Origin: Galerina marginata
Lineage: Eukaryota > Basidiomycota > Agaricomycetes > Agaricales > Galerinaceae
Length of the DNA stretch: 64,000 bases
Direction of reading: 5' to 3'
Assembly: GCA_023014335.1 (NCBI GenBank)
Contig: JAECYW010000009.1
Span: 1,798,001 to 1,862,000 of the forward strand
Part shown: positions 63,701 to 64,000 of the stretch, piece by piece
How positions within the stretch are numbered: the stretch's first letter is position 1
How the letters are laid out: each line of letters starts with the position of its first letter
The notes under the pieces: generated by a model
Seen by the model: only the letters and a program-made list of their open reading frames with translations
What the model was told of the DNA's origin: nothing
Databases searched by the model: none
Program-made: the position numbers and the translations under genes

Positions 63701-64000
63701 CGCACTTTTCCAAAGGAGACAGCCAGTCTTGATCATCAGTGACAGCTCTAGATCATGTTCAAGTTTATTCAGTCTGCTATTCCGATCCGAGTCATGCTGA
63801 TCCTTCCTGTAAACAAGAGGTTTGATAGAACCCGGGGAAATCCAATGACCGACCTATGGTAGACAAGCTCCACCTCAGGGCGAAGTGAATGGCTCTTGAC
63901 ATTGGCGAAATGGACTCCTCGAAGTCGTGAGCTTATTTCGATCTTTCAGGGCCCCTCTTTAAAGCGCAGCAGTGCAGGGCAAGTGAACTCATGTTAGGTC
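57777..64000. other. Long gene-free region
   Basis: About 6.2 kb shows only short, mutually shadowing frames (longest 170 codons, minus strand 63653-63141) with no recognisable domain or coherent exon chain. Composition is fairly even and AT-richer than the gene blocks. I checked GGTTCGA-type words (for example near 59980, minus strand) and could not build a tRNA cloverleaf. No transposase, LTR pair or tandem array was seen. It may contain a non-coding transcript or strongly decayed repeats. Confidence 0.5.

Overview
This window looks like nuclear DNA of a mushroom-forming basidiomycete (Agaricomycetes). The genes are dense, sit on both strands, and are interrupted by many short GT-AG introns (about 45-75 nt). 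The recognisable proteins are typical eukaryotic housekeeping proteins. The mobile DNA (a Tnp2/CACTA transposase, a tyrosine recombinase) is also of the kind seen in such genomes. There are no bacterial-style operons, CRISPR arrays or rRNA genes. No tRNA gene could be supported by eye. Exon boundaries were read manually; genes described without exon positions are given as spans.

Left conserved block (1-15.7 kb): the 3' part of an unidentified acidic protein; a SOF1/DCAF13 WD40 ribosome-biogenesis gene (minus); an unidentified membrane protein with a long disordered tail (plus); the retromer subunit VPS26 (minus); and a very large VWA8-type AAA+ ATPase with a C-terminal VWA domain (minus).

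Accessory block (about 16-29.3 kb): a decayed, 5'-truncated copy of cytosolic leucyl-tRNA synthetase, split by a 1.6-kb insertion with imperfect inverted ends rich in TTCGAA motifs; an apparently intact five-exon Tnp2/CACTA transposase, with a possible antisense exon beside it; a fragment of a CSC1/OSCA-like (DUF221) channel gene; and a damaged tyrosine-recombinase gene.

Middle block (29.7-47.5 kb): a dynactin p150Glued gene that loses its C-terminal part and runs in frame, across a plausible intron, into an unrelated cysteine/histidine-rich zinc-finger segment; a repeat- and hairpin-rich gap of almost 4 kb; then three same-strand multi-exon genes with one pseudogene between them. The last of the three carries an RTC4-like domain. 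This is the least explained part of the window.

Right conserved block (49.6-57.8 kb): three closely spaced plus-strand genes, RTF1 (Paf1 complex), an Sds3-like Rpd3L histone-deacetylase subunit, and a low-complexity His/Gly/Pro/Ser-rich protein. The first two act in transcription and chromatin. The last 6.2 kb (57.8-64 kb) shows no supportable gene.
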